Origin: Euwallacea fornicatus
Taxonomy: Eukaryota > Arthropoda > Insecta > Coleoptera > Curculionidae
NCBI RefSeq assembly: GCF_040115645.1
Contig: NC_089574.1
Coordinates: forward strand, 1,736,001 to 1,800,000
Direction of reading: 5' to 3'
Length of the DNA: 64,000 bases
The first letter of the stretch is position 1. Each line of letters starts with the position of its first letter. Made by a program: the position numbers and the translations under genes. Shown piece by piece: positions 23,671-35,600 of the stretch. The notes beneath the pieces are model-generated. The model saw only the letters and a program-made list of their open reading frames with translations, was not told the origin of the DNA and ran no database searches.

Positions 23671-25404
23671 TTTTGTTTTTTTACTGAAACTCTGACCGTC
23701 TGATGCTCTCTCGTGAAGCATTATTTTGCCAAAATTACAAGACTTAATTATTATTATTATTGGGTGACGCAATTTATATGAAAGTGAGCGTAATTTGCTT
23801 AAGCCGATTTGCATATGCATATAAGATCATCATTTCGTGGAAGAATATTCGTTAGTTGGAATCATTTCTGTGTTATGTGTCAAATGCTTGCAACACACGT
23901 TCCGCGTTATCGTTACAAGCATTCAAATTCATGACGCTTTTTTATTAGATCTCAAATCCGTTACTCAAAAACTTCCCTGATACTATTGTCGGAAATGGTC
24001 GTTCTCAGTCAGTCATGCGCTTGAAGAGCTCCTTCAGCTAATGATTTCAAGCAGAAATGTTGAACTTCTGAATTGAAGGAAAAAAGAGAAGGTGGCAAAG
24101 TTGAGTTTAATCCCCTTGGACTTGAAACGGTTGTTGCCAAGAAAATTCCATTTTACAAGTAATAAAATGAAAAAATCAATGCTAACGACCCGTGACACAG
24201 CAATTTGCTTAGTTCATTTTTGTACAGGGCATATAATCTGAATTTAAATGTTTTAATCAACATTAACAAGTTAGCTGAACGGACTTTAATCTGAAATGGT
24301 GATTCAGATGAGAAGCCATTGGCCTCGATAAATCATATCCAATTGGTAAGTCGCGGGAATAAATCTGATTCGAGATTAAAGGCAAAATTGTCGAGAGGTT
24401 AGCTGACGGGTACCATGCAAAAATATGATGGTTAATGGCGGATTCGAGCACCTAGAAAGAGCACACCAAGCGCGATAGCACAATCGATTTTTTTCCAATG
24501 ATTTTTATTGTTTTTTTTTTAAGATATTTTGCATCGTGGATGCAATAATAGCTTTAGGAGGCCGTTCAGCCCCTCTTGGTGCGCACTCGCTCGACGTTTT
24601 TTGGCTGCATTTGAAGGTCGTCCCTTTGACCATACGAGTCGCAATTTTTAATTTAATATTGCGGTTCCTGGACGTAATTATACATTTCCCTACATTTCTT
24701 TAATAAAGATTCAATCAGACCGAACGTGTCTCATTTTCTCTAGAAGATCTTTCATTGCGTGTCTCAAGTTTCATTGCACTTCATACTTACACAGTTCTGA
24801 TTTTCTTCACTAGACAAGCACGTAATGAATCTCCAGCATAGCTGGAGGTGTCTGCATCTTGTATCGAATTGCAAAATTACCCATAAACTATTTCATGCTG
24901 CAATGGAAGCACGGGTGCGTGCACGAAGGCCGTCTGAAGGCTGCACACGACATCATTGGTTCCCATGTAAATTTGCTATATTTTAAAATTAAAAAAATTT
25001 ACATATCTACCCATATTAGAGAGCACATAGCAGGGTCTTGGGCTTTTTATTACACTCGATGGTATTCAGCAAGTCTTCATCGTGTACGTGATCAACAGCA
25101 ATATTATTGGTACATTACAATAATAGTTTGCCATTTATTAAAATGCTGAAATCGTCTTTTTTTTATTTCGTTTGATCCCTTTTTCAATGTCGCTTTTTAT
25201 TTATTTTATTGCACGTGATCGAATCGGGTTTCCACTTTCGCCTTCATTTTTGAATTTTTCACCGTTTGCCAGTTTTAACGATTTGGTCGAAAATTCCCTG
25301 ACAAACGAGGTGCGCAAAAGCCATCACAACTGTCTATTTTTAAGCTGCTTCGGCGCGTTAATTTTACTTGAGTGGATCAAACGGTCGGGCAAATTCGGTA
25401 TGTA
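23671..25404. other. Non-coding stretch, no gene recognised
   Basis: No credible coding frame. A poly-T run of about ten bases at 24511 and TACAGGGCATATAATC near 24224, a possible solo transposon end, are the only notable features. Confidence 0.45.
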
Positions 25405-25898
25405 CAGGGTTATTCAGATTCGACGCTCGTCAGTGAGATCTCAGTAACCACAAGAGATACGAGGTGGGTTAATCATCAGTCGTGCTATTAATAATATTGA
25501 ACGACGTATTAATTCGTGTATTGAACAAGAGGGAGGCATATTTGAACATTTGTCGTGACGTTTTATTTATTTATACGTTTAAGGTTATTTTTAAGTTAAT
25601 AAATTTAAGAAAACATTTATGTTTGATACGTCATTTCATTAAAATTCAAAAAAAGTGGCAATTACAATGTGCCATTCGTTTTTAATTATCTTTTCAAGCA
25701 ACATCAGAAAAGAAAAGAAACGCTTTTTCGAAATTTCGGTTTTTTACGGATATCTCCGGAAGTAATCGGAATTTTCCAAATTTTGAAAGGGCATTTTATT
25801 GAGCTCCAAATTGCACAACTTCGCCCCGATTTAACCCACCTCGTATCTCTTATGGTTACTGAGATCTCGATGATGAGCGTCGAATGTGAATAACCCTG
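25405..25898. mobile_element. TA-inserted MITE, 494 bp
   Basis: It is bounded by TA at 25403-25404 and 25899-25900. The left end CAGGGTTATTCAGATTCGAC continues through CAGTGAGATCTCAGTAACCA and CACGAGATAC-type sequence to GAGGTGGGTTAA; the right end mirrors all of it, giving arms of about 65 bases with a few mismatches. The core has no recognisable transposase. A diverged relative of its right half lies at about 5200-5400. Its right TA is separated by only two bases from the TA of the next element. Confidence 0.87.
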
Positions 25899-25904
25899 TA
25901 TATA

Positions 25905-26485
25905 CAGGGTGAGTCGGGAGGATCGTGCCAAACTTCAGGAGCGTGTTGTACGTGAAAAATAAATGTAAAAAAACTCAAATGTTGTTATCCGATTTTCGTT
26001 TGTTTACAAGTTATAGCGTAAATAAAATTAAAACATAAAATTAAAAAAATATATATAAATTTCATAAGAAATTCCATAAATGAACGTTTGGATATCATAA
26101 GTAAATGTTGAAAAATATCGCCATTAACCTCTAAACATTTTCGGCTTCGTCTATGAAGAGCATTCGTTGCGCTCCTGATTGTTTCATGTCTTTCTTTAAC
26201 AGCAGCTGCAGTATTTCTAATGCGTTGAATTAGTGCATCTTGAGTGTCCACTTTCACTCTGTACACTTCAGTCTTAAACCAACCCCACCAACAATAGTCT
26301 AGTGGTGTGAGGTCTGGAGACCTCGGAGGCCAACTAATAGGGCCACCACGACCAATCCAACGTTTTATTTACGCTATAACTTGTAAACAAACGAAAATCG
26401 GATAACAACATTTGAGTTTTTTTACATTTATTTTTCACGTACAACACGCTCCTGAAGTTTGGCACGATCCTCCCGACTCACCCTG
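25905..26485 (-). mobile_element. Internally deleted mariner-like element with identical 123 bp ends
   Basis: TA flanks it at 25903-25904 and 26486-26487. The left arm 25905-26027 and the right arm 26363-26485 are inverted copies that match at all 123 positions by my base-by-base comparison, starting CAGGGTGAGTCGGGAGGATC. Only 335 bp lie between them, and this is the C-terminal end of a transposase read on the minus strand. Identical arms in a window full of decayed elements suggest recent transposition or repair-mediated homogenisation. It is non-autonomous: the catalytic Asp of SPDLTPLD is present but the first two catalytic residues are gone. Confidence 0.93.
26085..26365 (-). pseudogene. 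Transposase C-terminus, frame intact
   Basis: From inside the right inverted repeat the minus strand is open: RWIGRGGPISWPPRSPDLTP, LDYCWWGWFKTEVYRVKV, then DTQDALIQRIRNTAAAVKE and ending NGDIFQHLL near 26108. These are the third-catalytic-Asp block and the C-terminal signature (final NG--F-HLL) of the widespread insect mariner-like family. The frame has no stop through the whole remnant and runs on to 25985, inside the left repeat. About 90 residues remain; the DNA-binding part and two catalytic residues are missing. It may still be transcribed, but it cannot catalyse. Confidence 0.85.
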
Positions 26486-26487
26486 TA

Positions 26488-27511
26488 TATATATATTTTT
26501 TTTAATTTTTTAAATAACTGACATTTACAATGAAACTGCAATCTCAATGGTTTGACACCTGAGAATATCGACGATTTTCAAAAAAAAAGTCAGTCGTGTA
26601 AATTGCATTGTAGTCAGATAAATGTGAAGATTCGAACGCTTCACCAAACTTCAAAACAAAAACAAGATAATTGCTCGTTATCGTGAATTCCTTCTTCGAA
26701 TTCCATTTTCTCACTTTTAACAACTTCGTGGTAAATTATAAATAACAGACAGTTTACCAACACTTCGATTGAACTTTGTATACAAAAGAATTTGTGAACA
26801 TATTTCAAAAGCTTGACATTCCCTAACATTTTAGTAAGTGTGCCGGCAATCTCTCATCCGTCCGACAGCACCTGATTTTTAAAGCTTCATCATTAACCTT
26901 TTCACTGAAACTCTTATACCTAACATCAATATGCTCACTTTTTTCATTAACCTGACCCGTGTTCTTTAACCCCCTCCAGTCGCCGCAACATACTCCGCCT
27001 CTGTACTTGACAAAGGTGGACCTGGGTAATCTACGCCTCTGGGTAATAAATACCCCCATCTGGTTGCTGCTCTCGATGATAACGTATTCTCATGCACGAG
27101 ATCTTTATCCGACATCGCAGGATCTGTTTCACATTTTTGTTTTTTTGCGTTCTGCTTTTTTATCTGCTTTCACAACCAACGGCGTAGTCCCTGTCTAGTT
27201 TTATTTGATAAGTGGAGTGAACTCCCTACTGCTTATTGAAACGAAAACTTCACATTTTTGCATTTTACAAGTTCGATTGCTTTCTAGTTCGATTTTCGAT
27301 GGAGTGCCTGAGTTCGAATTTACGCGGGCGTCTGACGCAGTCCCGTGTGACAGATACTGGACCCTCCATCTCTATCGGCCAACTATCGATCGCCGTTCAT
27401 ACTCGCTTAACAATAGTCTCCCCGCAACCCAAACAATTTGGATTCACAGTTTGTCGAGAAACAATATTCTCTAATTTTCTCGTGCGGTTTGTTTGCTTAA
27501 AACTAGGTATA
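26488..27511. other. Non-coding stretch, no gene recognised
   Basis: Short overlapping open frames on both strands only. None shows family resemblance or splice support. Confidence 0.45.
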
Positions 27512-27912
27512 TACGAGGTGTGCTCAAAAAATAACGGGAATTTTCCAATTTCCTTTATCAATTCGATTTATGCCACTTTTCGCCCGTTGCGTTGGTAAAC
27601 GTGTCCTTAAACAACGTATACATTGGTAGACACCTCGGAAGTTTAGTCTGTTGAAAAGGTCGCAAGGTGTTGGTTACTGCATTGTGTCCGCCCCGAGCGG
27701 CGATCTTCGGAAAATGGATCAAAGAATTTGCATTAATTTTTATCGATCAACAAATAATGTAACCCGCAAGTTCAACTTTGCCTGAAGCAAGTCGAAACTG
27801 TAACTCCGCGATTATCAACTTTTGGACTGAGGCAAATTTAGTCAAATCGACTTATTTTGACTCAAATAATCTGCGGTGTCATTTTGGCCACGCAATCCGA
27901 GGACACCCTGTA
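27512..27912 (+). mobile_element. Mariner 5' end and start of transposase
   Basis: ACGAGGTGTGCTCAAAAAAT at 27512 is the terminal sequence style of true mariner elements, and about 200 bases later an ATG at 27715 opens MDQRICINFYRSTNNVTRKF, matching the typical mariner start M-QR--IKF. The frame stops after about 23 codons. The rest of the transposase is gone. The region closes at about 27912 with GGACACCCTGTATAA, which is the right end of some other TA-inserted element, so the mariner end was truncated by deletion or by a later insertion. Confidence 0.6.
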
Positions 27913-29622
27913 TAATACGTCATTTTTGATAAACCGCCGGGAATAGGGCGAAAATTAAGGGCACAAATCGAAAAATCGCATTTTCTCAACGTGGCCTGCA
28001 TGAAGAATCGAAAATGATCAAATGTAAAATGGATTTTCGCGTCTTCGTTTGTTCAGAGCACTGAAGCAAAATAGTGTTACGTTACGCGTTCGGTACGTTG
28101 CGTGCTACGCTACATTACGTGTTACATGTTACGGTACGTCACACGTTACATGGGTAAGAGCTCAGATTTGCCACATACCACAAATCTATTGGAAATAACG
28201 AAATACTGACCTTATTCGATATCTCATTTATCCGTTAAAGCGACTTCAGCCTAGACGATGACATTAAATCACATTGTCACCAACGTTAAAAATTCTTGAC
28301 ACCATTATTTCGGAGCAATGTGAGCATTACTTTCGTGCGCGGTCCCGATTAGACTAACAAATTATTTCAAACAACTTTTGATTTTGTTCAATGTTGAACA
28401 GTTGCTTGGCAGAAAAACCAGGTGCCCTTCCTACACAATCCGAGCACGCAGTGTATGTTTTCTTACTAAACCGACTAATTGAATATTACTACTCCCGAAC
28501 AACACATTACTCACGTTAACGGTCAAGTCATTTCACGAAGAAGGAATTAACGAACGAGAGGGAAAATTTTCAAATGAAGGGCGAAGGGGCAGTAGGAAAA
28601 ATCGTATTTTTCGGATCAGAGCGAGTTGAGACCGGACGGCGCAAGCTTCGAAACGTCGTGCGGTCACGTGCACAAGTTGCAGGAAAACTGTATACATCTC
28701 TAGAAACTAGAGACGGGGAAAACTGCCCGAGTTACCGAGGATTTGGCAAAGATTTTCAAATCTCAGTCTCAGCTTTCAGACTCAAAACCCGAAATCGAAT
28801 CAGAATGCGCGTCGCAGATTGAGGTTTCTCTTTAAGAATCCCAATCTTGAATACTTAATGGAAACTATATGAAACTCTGCGTGAGCGCGTGGTCGTCCAG
28901 GATCTCAGCGGACGCGCCATGAGGGAACTAGCGCAATTTCCCATGCGGCACATCACGCTGGACTAACTGCGCCGCACCCCTGCGCCGCGCATTCATTCAC
29001 TGACCAATGTGACGTCCCAAATAAATCGCTTTTGTAATTTGACTTGTGATAAGACCGGCATGGGAAATATGCCAATCTGCATTTTTCTCTAATGGCCAAG
29101 TTTCTTCATCGGTTTTCCTGAAGCTGATCTTAAGTGGTATATGTGTAACAAGCATTTCACGCATTTTTTTGCACCACCTAACCTGTCCATATTTGGCGAA
29201 TGTATGATAGACAGGTTGTTGAAACTCTTTAGCCTTTCGATCCACCTCGGGGGGTAATTGTTTCTCAGTATTCTTTATCGTTCGAGTTTTTCTTTTGCAA
29301 AACTCCCGCAGAGCGTTTGCAGTGTGCATGCAACTATTCCAGTTTTGTTCTTCCACTTTTATTCCTCTCCTATGCACCTTATTTGGAAAACTAATAAACC
29401 TAATGGATGGACGAATGGCCGAAGCCATCGGACATCAAGAGAATTTTCAGCATAAAAAACTTTCTTGTTATAACTGCGAAATTGCTTTTATTGTGCGTCT
29501 AGTTCATTAAGCAAAACTAATACATTTTATACGGTCTCCGTAAACGGCAGTGGACGATAATGCGAAGCAGCAAGTGAAATGCAACAGCTGGTTATTTCAA
29601 GATGAAAGAATCGTGATTGCAA
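27913..29622. other. Non-coding stretch, no gene recognised
   Basis: From 28076 to 28155 there is a degenerate repeat of GTTACGT/GCTACG motifs. The region 28880-28990 is CpG-rich. The longest unexplained open frame of the window's transposon-rich part, 28997-29428 on the minus strand (143 codons, basic, with several Cys and His), matches nothing I know and I do not call it a gene. Confidence 0.4.
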
Positions 29623-29682
29623 TCAATAATGGACTGCCAGCAGTGCCAGCAAACCAATCAGGACTGCCTTATTTAAAGCCAT
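29623..29682 (-). other. Tiny signal-peptide-like open frame
   Basis: A minus-strand ATG opens MALNKAVLIGLLALLAV and stops after 19 codons. The sequence has the basic start and hydrophobic core of a secretion signal, as in first exons of insect cuticle or antimicrobial peptide genes. No splice donor is evident before the stop and no second exon is visible, so this is more likely chance or a relic. Confidence 0.12.
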
Positions 29683-29988
29683 TGTATAATTCGGTGATTG
29701 CGTCACGACAGGTGGAAATGTGATCATGTTGTAAAACAAAGCTGATGACCGTATTCCAAATCTAAGCGTTAAGGAGAAACAACTTGACTGGCCGTTCAAA
29801 ATCAATAACCCTGTAGACGGAATAAGCGTACATTATCTGAAACGATCTACCTCGTAGAAATTACAGCCGCTTTGAAAATGCGATCGATTTCAATCCTCAA
29901 ATGCCATTAAGACTAGATATCATCTTTGATCTTACCAAATCTACCATTAGGACTAGGTACTGAAACAATAGCCTGATTTGCATCGGCC

Positions 29989-30357
29989 TCAGGTAAACCA
30001 TAACTGATAAAAGTTGCCTTTAAGTATGCTCGTTTTGGCTTTCTTGGCATTTGAAAGGAGTTCATTAGCACTGAACCAGCCCTCGGCCCGCTGCCTTAAC
30101 ACCTCAAAACTCTTTAACGAGCCTTCATGGGAGCCAACAACAAAAGACGCTATGGCGTCATCGGTAAAAAGAGTAGAACTTTCCCTGTGAATGCTCGAAG
30201 ATAGGCCATTCATATGTGTACGCAGAGGACCTAGATCTACCCTTAAATTCGCTAAAAAGTGAAGGAAGCATTTTTCATGAAAATGCTGAAACACATGAAA
30301 TATTGTTTTTTGTTGTGCATTTTTTGACGTAACACACTTGTATACAGCGTTACCCAC
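29989..30357 (-). pseudogene. LINE reverse transcriptase, palm motif C part
   Basis: The minus strand is open for 122 codons and includes STLFTDDAIASFVVGS, corresponding to the YADD catalytic box of non-LTR reverse transcriptases (here F-T-D-D), followed by RQRAEGWFSANELLSNAKKA, matching the W---N-L-LN--KT region downstream of the box. The preceding residues fit the end of the palm. It belongs to a jockey-like or related insect LINE. The protein cannot be complete, since the motif A and B part lies 550 bases upstream on the same strand, beyond an inserted mariner relic. Confidence 0.75.
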
Positions 30358-30419
30358 TTAGTACATAAACGTATTTTTTAAACTTTTTTTATAGAGCCCT
30401 ATACAGCTCATGGCGTTTT

Positions 30420-30720
30420 GGAGTTGCTTGCGAAACTCTGAACGTATCCCATGCAGCATGCCCGCGTCGAAATTCAAGAGTTATTGAAATATCTACGCAA
30501 TATGGCTATTAGAGTGACCTCCCAGATCGCCCGACCTGACTCCTATTGACTTTTTTATGGGGTAATCGGAAACATGGAGTGTATTTAAACAAATCCAATA
30601 ATATAGACGAAGTGAAAAATATTATTACTCAAGAAGCTCAACAGACATATCCTCAAATGATCATTTTTTTCTGAGGAATTTGAATTGTGCCTTGCCCTGA
30701 TATACATGAGATTCCACAAG
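30420..30720 (+). pseudogene. Mariner-like transposase fragment inside the LINE
   Basis: The plus strand reads a stop (TGA where Trp is expected) then PPRSPDLTPIDFFMG, the block around the third catalytic Asp, with TAA replacing the codon after G. One frame over, GVYLNKSNNIDEVKNIITQE follows, matching the VY-----NIDELK--I linker of the family. It lies between the two LINE fragments and on the opposite strand, so it is best read as an insertion into the LINE. No inverted repeats could be delimited. Confidence 0.7.
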
Positions 30721-30879
30721 GAAAAAAATGAAAAAGTGCATTTATCTATTACGTCGGTATTCCCATATATGTATGTGTTGGTCACGTGAAAAAATACACA
30801 ACAGAAAATAATATTTGACGTGTTCCAGCATTTCCACGAAAAACAGTTCCATCGATCCTTAACGAATGTATGCGGGACC

Positions 30880-31260
30880 TTGGGTCTTTCATCTGTAAGA
30901 AAAAAACCGAGATCGATCCATGAACTGCTCCCATATCAATATTGCCATTCCCTGATCGTCCTCCTTCGATATCCACCATCCAGATCATGGAGTTAAAATA
31001 ACTCGGAAGAAACTGGATACTATTTGCAGAATTTTCGTAGTATGGCAAATTTTGCGGTAACCGCCATGATGTGCAAGGTCGAAAGCTTTGCTGAAGTCAC
31101 TTAGCAGCGCCATGTCATAGTTCAGCACGCAAAACGACCTCCGTATCTTCGAGACCGATCCCAATATCACTCCCACGCCCCCTGAAGCCCTACTGAACGT
31201 CACTCAAAAGATCATTAGTCTCAAAGAGTTCGACTATGAGCATAAGTCTGCACTCCTCCA
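30880..31260 (-). pseudogene. LINE reverse transcriptase, motif A and B part
   Basis: On the minus strand MALLSDFSKAFDLAHH corresponds to motif A (LLDFSKAFDTVDH) of non-LTR reverse transcriptases, with the first catalytic Asp present. About 50 codons later VDIEGGRSGNGNIDMGAV and HGSISVFFL fit the GVPQGSILGPLLF motif B, with PQ changed to H. Frameshifts and stops lie between. It is the upstream half of the same reading as the fragment at 29989-30357. Confidence 0.72.
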
Positions 31261-32289
31261 ACTCCCTTCAAAACAGGTCTCGCAAGGCGATCTGAAGATC
31301 ATGACGGAAAATTCCACTCGTGAGGCAATATTGGCAAGATTTCTTAAAACTGCAAAATGCAATTTGCAGTTTTTATAACAATTTTAATTAACTGCGTACT
31401 AAGACCGTATTCATCACAACTGGATTTGTTCTTCGAGCTGGTTAATGTATCTCTAACATGATTTACAGTGATTTCCACGAAATAAAATGAAGAATCAGAA
31501 GTGTTGAGTTTGAATTAGTCAGCTGATGCACGATTGCTAATTGGAACGTTTCCAACCATAGATTGAGCCATTTAGGAAAAACAACTAAACTTATTCAGCT
31601 GGAATGTTCTTATTTTTTGCTTTTTTTGCAAACAAATTATGCCGGTTTATATGTTCATTAAGCGAGTGAAACTGGTTTCGTATGTAAACTAAGAGATTTT
31701 GTTTCGTTTTTTAAACCTCAATCTATAGATCTTTTCAGAAAGCGCCTGAAAGTGTACACTGGACAAGACATTAATAAAGGTATCAAACATTTGGTGGGCT
31801 TGCGAGCTCTGACCTATAAAACTCCAGGAAATGGCGTCAAGACGCAGTTTTCCCTGCATTAGAAGCTTAAACCTTTCTATTGCCCCACGAGTCATAATCC
31901 GTCACTTAAGACTTTGATGAATTGTCGTAGGTTCTCAGACATATCAGCCTCATCCACACTTACTTTCACCACATACACCTCCGAAGACGCAAGATTATTA
32001 TTTAAACAAGCTTTGCTAGTTCATCCGTGGTGAAAGACACGTCTGCCCCTTTGATGATCAATCTCCATGAGGAAAAGATAGTTTCTGCTCGTTGGTTAAT
32101 GAGTGGGCACCATTGAGGCGCTTATCACTCACAACACCAAGCTTCCGAGCAAACCAACACTACGATATGTTTTTCATTCGTGGTAAATTTAATAAAAATT
32201 CTACTGTGTGGGCAATAATGATTGAAGTGTCCGCTTCGTCGAAACAGTGGACTTATCGTTGAAAGATTATCGAAACTTCTTTTATCCAT
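31261..32289. other. Non-coding stretch, probably decayed LINE upstream part
   Basis: The minus strand just above 31260 should hold the earlier part of the LINE protein, but I cannot recognise it. The rest shows no coding frame of note. Confidence 0.4.
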
Positions 32290-32660
32290 TATCAAACTAG
32301 AGTCATTGATCAGGTGCGCACAGATCGTTTTTTCATATATTTGTTTGACTTCTAAAACGTTTGTAAAACCATTTTATGGAGATACTTATATTAGTAAAAA
32401 CGTATGGCCTGCAAAATTTCCGGATTTGACGCCTCTGGACTATTATTTTGTTTAGTTACTTAAATACTGTGCACAAAATTCATTTGCACGCGTTGAAGGA
32501 ATTGCAAGAAAGCATTGCTGAAACAGTAAATGCAGTCGCCCTTGCAAATGGTGATTGCAGTCTTTCAGAACATGAGCAGACGTCTCAGAATGCGTCTCCA
32601 AAGGAACCTGCACTTCCAGCATTTACTGCAAATTGTAATTACAATTTCTGGTGGTGAACA
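32290..32660 (+). pseudogene. Transposase fragment of another mariner-like family
   Basis: The plus strand gives TYISKNVWPAKFPDLTPLDYY, the third-catalytic-Asp block, a frameshift, then ALKELQESIAETVNAVALAN and, near the end, TANCNYNFWW before a TGA at about 32657. The region upstream of 32400 is in frame for 60 codons but diverged. It differs enough from the W-GRGG copies to be a separate family. It is broken by one frameshift and has no visible inverted repeats. Confidence 0.62.
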
Positions 32661-35600
32661 AGGAAAAATCAACTTGATCCAAACTCATGTCAATAATGTA
32701 AATTTGTAATTAATTTTAAATAATCATTGAATTAAAATTTACATCTTCACAAATTCATTATTTCTTGCTGAAAATACGCAAATTGTTCCTAGAAGGTTGG
32801 AAATATAGAAGGTACGTCCTGGAGTCTAGCTGGTTTGACATTTAGATCTTGAGCTTGAGAATTAGCGTAAAAAACATTTTGAAGACGAATTTCAGTACAG
32901 AGCGGCACAGTTTAATCATTTTTGCTCGCACTGTATGTAAAGCGTGTTAAATCCGTAAGCTAATAAGTCGTTAACTTTATATGAGAACGGATTGCAAAAT
33001 CTGACTAAAACTGCCCTTTTAAGACCCTAAAACCCATTCCAAAGCTTGATGGAACTAACTTAAGTTCATTAATATCGGCCTGGTTTAAGTAAAGACGGAC
33101 CTCAAATTTCTTTTATCAACCCCCCGTTTCTCTTTACTCCTAATCGCGCAAAACCTCCCCTCAAAGAGGATTTTGGAGCATTTTTTCCGAATGTTTCCCA
33201 GAGAGTTTCACAGGAATAATAAATAGAGCTGGGTCGGCTTATGCTGCAAAAGTGGCTTCAAGAGTTGTGTCCTGAGGCCACGGCCAGTCTTCCTTGACAA
33301 TTTAAGCACAGACGATGAACACTACACATTAACATTTCAAACAATTCGGGTACACACCCGCTAAATGGTGTGCTAATCACCTGAGTCAATATTGCGCAAA
33401 TCTCGTCTACCTGACTTTTGCATTTTTCTTATTGACTTAACTGTGTCGTGACCCAGTTGATTTCGGAAATGGGTCCGACTTGAGACATCCGTAAACATCA
33501 AGATGACGAATCCGCTTTAGCGTCATTAAATACGAACAATATGGATCACCTCCCAAGGAGCATCAGAGCAAAATGAGGTCTTATCGCGACATAATCCCCC
33601 CATAAATTCTCTTTTACATTCGTCTTATGCAGTTATGACCAGGATGACCCGGATGTTGCGCAGCACGACTGGCCATGGGTGACCGTAAACTGCAAAAAAC
33701 GGTGGGTACATCAATGAATAAACATCATTCAAAGACTGTTACTGCCCAGTTGAAACAAAAGTAATGGTGATCAAAATGCGTTTGTTATGATATGGATTGG
33801 TGTGATGTCATTGTTAAAAGCGGCAAATCGATTTTCATGTGCCGCAGTTACGCGGCATGTGGTTGGCTGCGTGGTCGGCGTACTATCACCCATATGGTTG
33901 ACGTGCAAGGGCGAATTTTATAGGTGCAATAAAGCAAGAGTAAAATGGTTGGTACTTTTAAGCGGTACTGAAAGATCCTAAAGTCGGTCTTATGACATTA
34001 GTGGGAGTCATCAACATTTAATTTCAATGCAACGACGATCTGCGTTTGGCAAGAATACTGAATTGTCGCGATGGAGCGCCAGATGCGAAACCAGAGATGC
34101 TGGATGAAGTATGGTAAATACCTATAGACCCCAAGGAGGAGATCTCCAAAAAGAAGACAAAATTTCAGATAGTTAAAAATATAAATTGCGCATTCGTTCA
34201 AAAAAATCAAAAAAATATTTCGGTTTCGGTCGCAGGAAGGTTTCGAATAAGAAAGTTGATTTGAACAGACCATTGCAGCCAAATTGCACCTGAACAATCG
34301 TGCAAGTTAGAAGTTTCAATACACGAGAGGAATTTCATGACCTAAATGCCACGCATTTCTGCCACCTTCGTAGATTTTTTTAAATAAAATTACTTTTACA
34401 TCACCCTGTATACGTCTCACAAAGGAGCTTCCCTGAACCGAGCCCTCCAAGTTTGCACATGCGGAGTCACTACACATTGTGGCCGTTGCTGACAGTTCAC
34501 GCTCTTGGTTTCCATTGTACAGAGTGTCCCTTAATGGTCGTTTCAAAACCCTACCATTGGTGCTGATTGTGCCTGGTCGGCCCAAGGTTTTCGGTTTGGT
34601 CCAAGGTTTAACCTTGGTCCAAAAGTTAATGGTCTTCTAAATATGCCACGTCAGTCATTTCCAGTTATTTCTTTTGTAATGCCAGGAAAGCCGATAAAGT
34701 CGAGAAGAGGTTTTCCAGTGCGGCAAATGAGAAGTGTCGATATTTTTGATGTAGAAATATCGATAGGAAAACTTAACGGAAGCATTTTAGTAGAGCAGAC
34801 CTATAAGATCGATACGGGGTGATTTAAAAGTACGTCGCACAGCTATATGAACCACCTCCGCAATTAAAAGAGACATTCTGACTGATAGCTAGCTTGACTA
34901 CAAGTTACGTCACACGCAGTTTAACAGGGCATTGAAGAACCAGCTTTAAGGACCGGTTCTCCAATGTTCGGTTAGGGAGCATCAGCTGTCAGTTAACAAC
35001 TAACTGGCAAATCAAGTGTTTTTTGAATTGATAATAAAACTTCACCGACGAGCTGCAAGCGCCGCTATCTGAAATAGCTCCGCAACTGATAGCGACACTT
35101 TGGCTGATAACTCTTTACTGCATGTTACTTCGCATGCAATCTCACCATGAACTGAAAGGGATTTCTTTATGGGCATCATACTAGGTGTTTTTTCAGACTG
35201 TACCATCCTGTATAGGACATCTTTGATTAAAATAAGATAATTTTCAGTTGTTACGATGTTTCAGGACACAGTATACCCCAAAATACCTTGTAATGCTGAT
35301 TAAGTAGTTGCTTTGGCATCTGCTCTGCCTGGGCCAGTTTCCGTAATAATCCACCGTGCACAAAGTGACCCCGTACTTTGCAGACGTTTATTTAGGCATT
35401 ATCTATCATTAAGCACATTTTAATCAATCCTTGAAGAAAAAAATATGAATAAAGTGGTGCCTGAATAATACATTGTCGCCCTTGGGTAATTGTTTACCAT
35501 TCAAGCACCGCCGAATTTTACTGAATTGTGACTGTTCAGAGACCAAAATCGTGTTCCGGCATTTGATTCTTCGTTAATTATCTGTTTTTAAGTGCATTTT

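Noticed and set aside
28997..29428. 143-codon minus-strand frame
   Set aside because: Long for this window and basic, but I see no family motif, no promoter and no splice support. Kept only as a candidate for a protein search.
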